A stretch of DNA of 52,875 nt from Ectocarpus siliculosus (Eukaryota > Sar > Phaeophyceae > Ectocarpales > Ectocarpaceae), in contig FN649751.1 of assembly GCA_000310025.1 (NCBI GenBank), forward strand, positions 2,515,061 to 2,567,935. The letters run 5' to 3'. The stretch's first letter is position 1, and every line of letters starts with the position of its first letter. Positions 47,575 through 52,875 of this stretch are shown piece by piece. The translations under genes were made by a program, and so were the position numbers. The notes under the pieces were generated by a model that was given only the letters and a program-made list of their open reading frames with translations, made no database searches and had not been told where the DNA came from.

Positions 47575-50500
47575 ATGATGGAGGCGGTGGCGGCGGCGGC
47601 GAGTTGCTACAATCCTCCTGCTCTCCACTACGACAGCAGCAGTAGTCCAGCAGGAGAAGGAGGAGCCGCGGTGGACGCAGTAGCGCTGGTGCCGGCCGAA
47701 GCTGACGATGCAACGACAACGCGAACATCATCGTCGTCGGAAGAAGAAAAAAAAGGCGGCGGCGCCGGCGGCGACGGGGAAGTCGGAAGCTTCGGATATG
47801 GCCAGCGGTGGGTCAAGTGCGAGGAGCTGGGCCGGGGGGCCCACGGGACCGTTTACCGCGCGCTGGTGCTAGGCACGAGCGACAGCATCGCCGTCAAGCA
47901 GATCCTCACGACCCGGATGCAGAGGTCGGAGCTACAGGTGTGAAGGACACAGACGGCTAGCCAGCCAAGTCTGTGGTGGCTCGATCTCGGCATCCATCAT
48001 CATCATGGATGGTGATTTTTGGTTGATTTTGGTATTTTTTTTGTCTTTGGTCCTCTCCTTGCCAGGGTGGTGGCGTTCGTCGCAGAATGTACGGTGCTTC
48101 GGGCGCGACCTTCGGCGGGGGACACGCAAGCGGCGCAAGGCGCGGCTGGCAGTAGATACCACCGCGTGCCGTCTTGCACGCCTGCTGTAGTCTAGTCTAC
48201 ACACAATACAATATTGCTGAGTCGATTGCGTATATTATGTGGACTAGAATTTTCCCTGCAAGGACTTCTCCCTCCCTTCAACTAAATGGCGGCAAGTCTA
48301 GCCTTCACCCCCTCCCTCTCGGCTGCTTCTCATCACTTGACGAATCAGCTGGGGTCGAAAAGGTTGTGTAGCCTGCGGTTTAGGAGAGACGACTGCAGCC
48401 TACATGCGGGGCCGTCCCCTCGGCTCTGGGTGGGGACCAGAGCGCTCTATTGTGAACAATGTTTCCAGAAATTCTTCGGTGATGGTGTGTCTGTCGTTGG
48501 TGACATCGCCCGGGTTGCAAAGCCCCCGCAAAAAAAAATGCGTTATTTTTTTCAAGTAAATAATATGATGACAAGGCATCCATTCAACAGAGCGCCCACA
48601 GCAGCAGTGGCCGCTTTCGTGCAGGATTATTAGGAACAGGCCGGTATGCCTCAACAACTGTAGAGCAATAGAAGTGATCCAATATTGATATTTCGCCATC
48701 CCTCAGAAGAATCGTTTAGGCAAGTCTCTACAGCTCGGTACCATGAACAGTTTGGACGGGATCGCTTTTTTTTGTGAAATTGTGTACAAGAGCGCTGAAA
48801 ATTCAAGTGTGGGAGGATCTTCCGGAGAACTTCAAACAGAGTTGGAGGTAGATACATGCACAGGGCGTCTTTGTTCGATGTAGGCGCTTCATTCACTGGA
48901 ACCGTATTGGCGATCCAAAATTAATTGCGGAAACCTCCATGCTACCTACGCCTACGTATTCCACCCTGGCGCAGCAGTCTCGAGCGAGTTCGTCAACTCC
49001 TTCGAGGGTGTATAGCGGAAAGTGAAGTTTCGGGAAGAGGCAACAGCTGTCACACCCAGGTTGCGGAAGCGCAACAGCGCCCCAAAATCGGCCAACATCC
49101 ACTCTCACTCCCACCTTACGTAGTAAGCGTAGAAAACGTTGCGGCCGTGTGTAACATCAAGGGTCGTCTCTATGTCCATGGTAGCCGGCCTCGTACGTCG
49201 GCTAGAAGAACGACCCACATCAACTCTAGTCCCCAGTTGTAGATACGTAAGTGGGGCCGGGTGGGTCGGTCCACCGCTGGACGTCGTGCGGGGTTGCGTT
49301 TTTTTTTCGGCCAGTCCTTGCCGAGAATCGACCCGGACCTCTCTCCGGTCTCCGGGGTGGCGTATCTCCTCCCCTCACGTTATCAGCGGTAACAGCAGAA
49401 CGCATCGGCACAACCCTTTTTTTGTTTTTTTCACCGACAATTTTTCGGCGGTATTTTTATGTTGTGCGGAATAACTCTCTCTGTCGCGCTTCGGCCGTCT
49501 CGCTTTTTGCATCTGTTGTTTATTTTTGATTTTATTTTTTCGATCTTGGTGTGGTGGTGCCGTGCCGTGTGATGGTTGTCGCAGGTGGCGGAGAACGAGA
49601 TCGGCGTGCTGCGGCGACTGCGGCATCCCAACGTTGTATCTTTCTTGGGCGTCCAGAGGGTGAGATTTCCTTCGGCCCTCCCTCTCTCCCTCCCCCCCCC
49701 CCCCCGCGACCATCTATCGGTCAGTCGATCGTTCAACGCAAGAGCCGGCGGCGAAGAGGCAGAGTAGTTTGTGGTGGCAGCGGTGATGGTGGTGGCCGCC
49801 TCCCCCTGCCCCCCCCTTGGTTCCTTAAGCTTTTCAGGGCCCCATTTGCATTTAGAGTCAGACTTACCCCGCGGGCTTTCCTTGATGGTGTTCTTCGCGT
49901 TGAATATTATTATTCCAAGGCGAGCACCGCCGGAGGGGTGGAGGGAGAGGAACCCTTCTGTGTGACCACGGATTGGAGCTTCTACACGGCAGAGATGCTG
50001 TGAGCGCTGATTTAAAGTGATGGGAAAATATTTACCAGTACATAATTCCCCCCAAAAAAATCCCCCCCGCGGTCCTAGCCAATCCTCCTTTCCCACCTCT
50101 GACAAAGACCTGCCATACTCTTGCACGGCCTAGCTAGTCTGAGACCCCACCACCCACCCCCATCATCACGGCACGTCACGTCACGTCGCCCCCCCCAACG
50201 ACGAGCACAGGTGGGCGGCCACCTCAACATCTTCCTCGAGTACATGGACGGGGGAAGCCTGCGGCGTCGGCTGGACCGGGAGGGCCCCATGTGCGAGCGC
50301 CAGACGGCGGTCGTGACGAGGAAGGTCCTGTGCGGGCTGGCTTACCTGCACTCCAACAACATCACGCACCGTGACATCAAGGTGAGGCGGAGGACCGCGC
50401 CGCCGGGTGCTTGCGCGCGCGAGCGTGGCGTTGGGCGGGGGGGGGGGAAGGGGGGGCTAGACGGAGACTGGTGACATTTTTTTGTTGTTGTTCGGAGTCA

Positions 50501-52267
50501 GATTGTGCTCTCTCCTTATGCGGCGTGGGGTAGTGGGGTAGGTGCCAAGGCCCATAGAAAGAGGGCCGTGGGCTTGACGAGGGCAGGGATCTTGAAGGTT
50601 CGAGGACGAAAAGGTGGAAGTCTGGCTGTAGGATGGCGGGCTGTGTTCGTGGGGGTTGGGTATAAGTCATCGCTTATCACCTTCGCTGCTCTGGTCTTTT
50701 GTTCCCTTGCGATGCCCATGCAGCGGTGGCGGCCACATTGCATGTACATAGCATGACAGGTTCAATCTTTCCCTGTGGCCTTTTGTTGCGCTTTTGTGTT
50801 TTCACACGTCCAATTTTGTTGTTGTTGGCGGTGTTGATGGTGGTATATAGCATATAGCTCAATACTTATCTCTGTGTTGCTCAACAATGACTGTATTCAG
50901 AGCGGGTAATTCCGCCCGGTGCAAAAAAGTCCGCAACGCCCACCACCCACTACAGAGGCTTTTCGCTCCTGACCACAAAAAAAAAAAAAAAAACAGGGCG
51001 CGAACGTTCTCCTCTCCAAGAAGGGCGCCGTGAAGCTGGCGGACTTCGGCACCAGCAAGCCCATGGACCAGGACAGCGTCGTGAGCGGCCTCAAGGGCAC
51101 CCCCAACTGGATGGCCCCCGAGGTGATCAAGAACCACCTGCTCCCGGGCGGGTGGCTGCAGGCGGACGTGTGGAGCGTCGGCTGCACGGTGGTCGAGATG
51201 CTCACCGGCAAGATGCCCTGGCCGAACATGCCCAACCCCCTGTGCGCGATGTTCAAGATAGTGTCCGGGGACAAGCCCCCCGTCAACCGGTGAGGGAGGG
51301 GGGGGGGGCGTGTGCTCTCATGTAAACGCATGCCGTCGTCGTTAGAGCATTGACCTCTTATCCCTACAACGATGCCGGGACGGAGGAGGGATCGATATGC
51401 CGGGTTTTTCGCCGGCCAAGGCTACGTTTCACAAGGAAGACCCACAAGCTGGTCATCGCCCTTGCGTTTGTTGTGCCAAACCAGATATGCCATGGGTTTG
51501 GTTGGGCATCCAGGGGGGGGGGAGGGGTGGACGTACTCTAATGTTTTGCATGCCTCAACGGTTTAGACCATTGACCAGGTGTCCTCGAGAGTACTGAGTA
51601 TTGTTCCCACAGGACCGATCACCGATGCCCAATCGTTTTCTCCTACTTTGCCAGAAGTGGCTCGAGAATGTTTTCCCTGTCCTGTCTGCCCTGTCGATAT
51701 CACCTCCCGCGGAAGGGGGGTAGGGGGTGGAGGGCATATTCGTTGTTGTCGAAAGAGCTACAGAAAACGAGCCGAAGCAGCAGAAAACGAGACACTTGCA
51801 GAGTTTTAATATAAACGCCATCTACGGCGGCCGGTACCGCAACGGGAGCATTGAAGAAAACAAAAAGTCATCGGCATCCAACCCCACCGCATCTAGGTAG
51901 ACGTAGGCGGATGACTTGATTGTGAGACGCGAGCGAGGTGCTGACTTTTGCGCGCAGGACCGCAAAAGCAGCACCGAGAAGGTACAAATGGGGGCAATGC
52001 AGACAAACCGATGCTGAAGGTGCTCTCTATTCGGACACCGTACCCATGTCAACAAACAACAACCTTTCTTACACGTCATGTTATTGTTGTGGTTGCATTT
52101 TGTTTTTCAGAAACATTTCCTGGGGGGCGTCGTCGTTCATGGCCGCCTGCTTGTCCACCAAGCCCCCGGAGCGGTACACGGTGGAGCAGCTGATGGGGCA
52201 CCCTTTCGTCGTTCTGACAAGATCGACCAGGGCCACGGCGTCATCGCCACCGCAAGCACCACCGTGA
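47575..52267 (+). CDS. STE/MAP3K-like protein kinase
   Basis: Five exons with agreeing phases: 47575-47937, 49585-49659, 50211-50381, 50997-51289, 52111-52267, about 354 residues. ATG at 47575. Residues 1-78 are a low-complexity Ser/Glu/Gly leader. The kinase domain is complete: Gly loop GRGAHGTVY (86-94), VAIK-type lysine in AVKQI (K108), alpha-C Glu in ENEIGVL (about E126), HRDIK (199-203, catalytic D201), DFG (219-221) and GTPNWMAPEV with APE at 243-245. After that come DVWSVGCTVVEMLTGKMPW and the lobe end RYTVEQLMGHPFV. The GT/STx-WMAPEV activation segment and the DVWSxGC motif are those of MAP3K/STE11-type Ser/Thr kinases. A substrate cannot be told. The last exon either stops at TGA 52265-52267 or is spliced at an overlapping GTGAGT donor (52264) to an exon beyond the window. 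The acceptor of the fourth exon is preceded by an A run rather than pyrimidines. Confidence 0.9.
49880..50025 (+). mobile_element. SINE-like element, copy 2
   Basis: Shares TCCAAGGC, a CCGCxGGAGGGT-like segment, CCCTTCTGTGTGACCACGG, TTGGAG and TGTGAGCGCTGATTTAAAGT with the copy ending at 46876, in the same order. It sits in the second intron of the kinase gene. The tRNA-like head is not recognisable here. Confidence 0.65.
51298..51395 (+). repeat. G-run/tRNA-like dispersed repeat
   Basis: Starts with a long G run, then a GCATGCC box, then GTCGTTAGAGCATTGACC and TATCCCTACAA followed by GCCGGGACGGAG. A close relative is at 35690-35775, and shorter relatives are at 51510-51600 and 21497-21545. 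Confidence 0.7.
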
Positions 52268-52875
52268 GTTGTTCGTGGTGTTGGTTCATGCTGGTATTCG
52301 TTTTTGCTGCATTTTTTTTTTTTTTTGTGGTCCATGTTGTACCTCGTCGCCATGTATTTTGGTTTGGCCCAGCAGTCGTTTTATGGCAAGGCCGGCGCAG
52401 CGGGCAGAGAGGGAGGGTGATCGCGAACAAGTTGTCTGCATGGTTATTATGTAGAGTCTCCATCCTTTCATTTGCATGCATACATGGATGCGAATAGCCT
52501 TTTCTCTTGTTGGTGTACTGATGTTGTATGCGTACGGGGTTGCTTCACCAGTGACGCGTGAGTGGCGCCAGTGTTTCTGGGGCTGGACGCGTGCTGCCTG
52601 TTCCCTTGTCAACGGCAACTATACACTATGCAGCGCTGGTTATTTTTTGTTAACGGTAGATGCGGTTCGCAACAGCAGCGACGAGTTATGGAACGGCATC
52701 GTGCGGATCGGATCGGCAGCGCGATGGCGACATGCGGCTTACCGTATGCGTAGATACGTCGTCGTTGAGACTTCCAATAACCGTGCTGAGACTGACGTAT
52801 TTTCTTTGGTCAGCAGGTTAGCGCGGCACGATACCAAGAATAGAGAGACCCTCTCCCCCCCCCCCCCCCCCCCCC
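52268..52875. other. 3' flank ending in a C run
   Basis: No coding sequence that I can support. The last 21 bases (52855-52875) are all C, suggesting the contig ends at a homopolymer or gap. Confidence 0.6.

Noticed and set aside
1-52875. CRISPR arrays, operons or bacterial defence genes
   Set aside because: The repeats present are microsatellites, tandem duplications and transposon-like copies; genes are spliced, so the window is eukaryotic.

Overview
This window is nuclear DNA from an intron-rich, moderately GC-rich eukaryote. Most genes are split into short exons (about 70-300 bp) with GT-AG introns of several hundred to several thousand bases. Predicted proteins carry long Ala, Ser, Gly and Gln runs from trinucleotide repeats. 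Two runs of N (21325-21424 and 35397-35555) and a terminal C run mark a draft scaffold. The style best fits a stramenopile, most likely a brown alga of the Ectocarpus type. That is an inference from gene architecture and was not tested by any search.

Layout, left to right. 1-345 (minus): broken retrotransposon integrase, inside or upstream of the first gene. 648-4200 (plus): C-terminal half of a DUF445 membrane protein, 5' end outside the window. 9855-4056 (minus): unrecognised 650-residue protein whose last exon overlaps the end of the DUF445 gene tail to tail. 9856-13415: no firm gene, a few possible minus-strand exons. 17671-13416 (minus): unrecognised basic, Ser/Arg/Ala-rich protein. 18245-25322 (plus): coiled-coil protein with heavy homopolymer tracts. 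28162-28368 (plus): 68-residue protein resembling the small subunit of serine palmitoyltransferase. 36666-29845 (minus): eight-exon WD40 protein that I assign to GNB1L/ASA1. 37016-43371 (plus): unrecognised protein sharing a 349-bp divergent promoter interval with GNB1L. 47575-52267 (plus): complete STE/MAP3K-like protein kinase catalytic domain.

Exons were built by hand from coding potential, splice-site sequence and phase agreement. GNB1L and the kinase are the most secure, because motifs, phases and family alignment all agree across every junction. The genes are ordinary housekeeping, signalling or lineage-specific ones with no evident shared pathway, apart from the GNB1L divergent pair.

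Introns and intergenic DNA hold most of the odd structure: a perfect 25-bp-arm palindrome, a coding-like inverted repeat interrupted by an assembly gap, a 234-bp in-frame tandem duplication, a rearranged inverted repeat family, SINE-like elements with tRNA-type promoter boxes, and a small G-run/tRNA-like repeat family. I found no prokaryote-type operon, CRISPR array or defence system.
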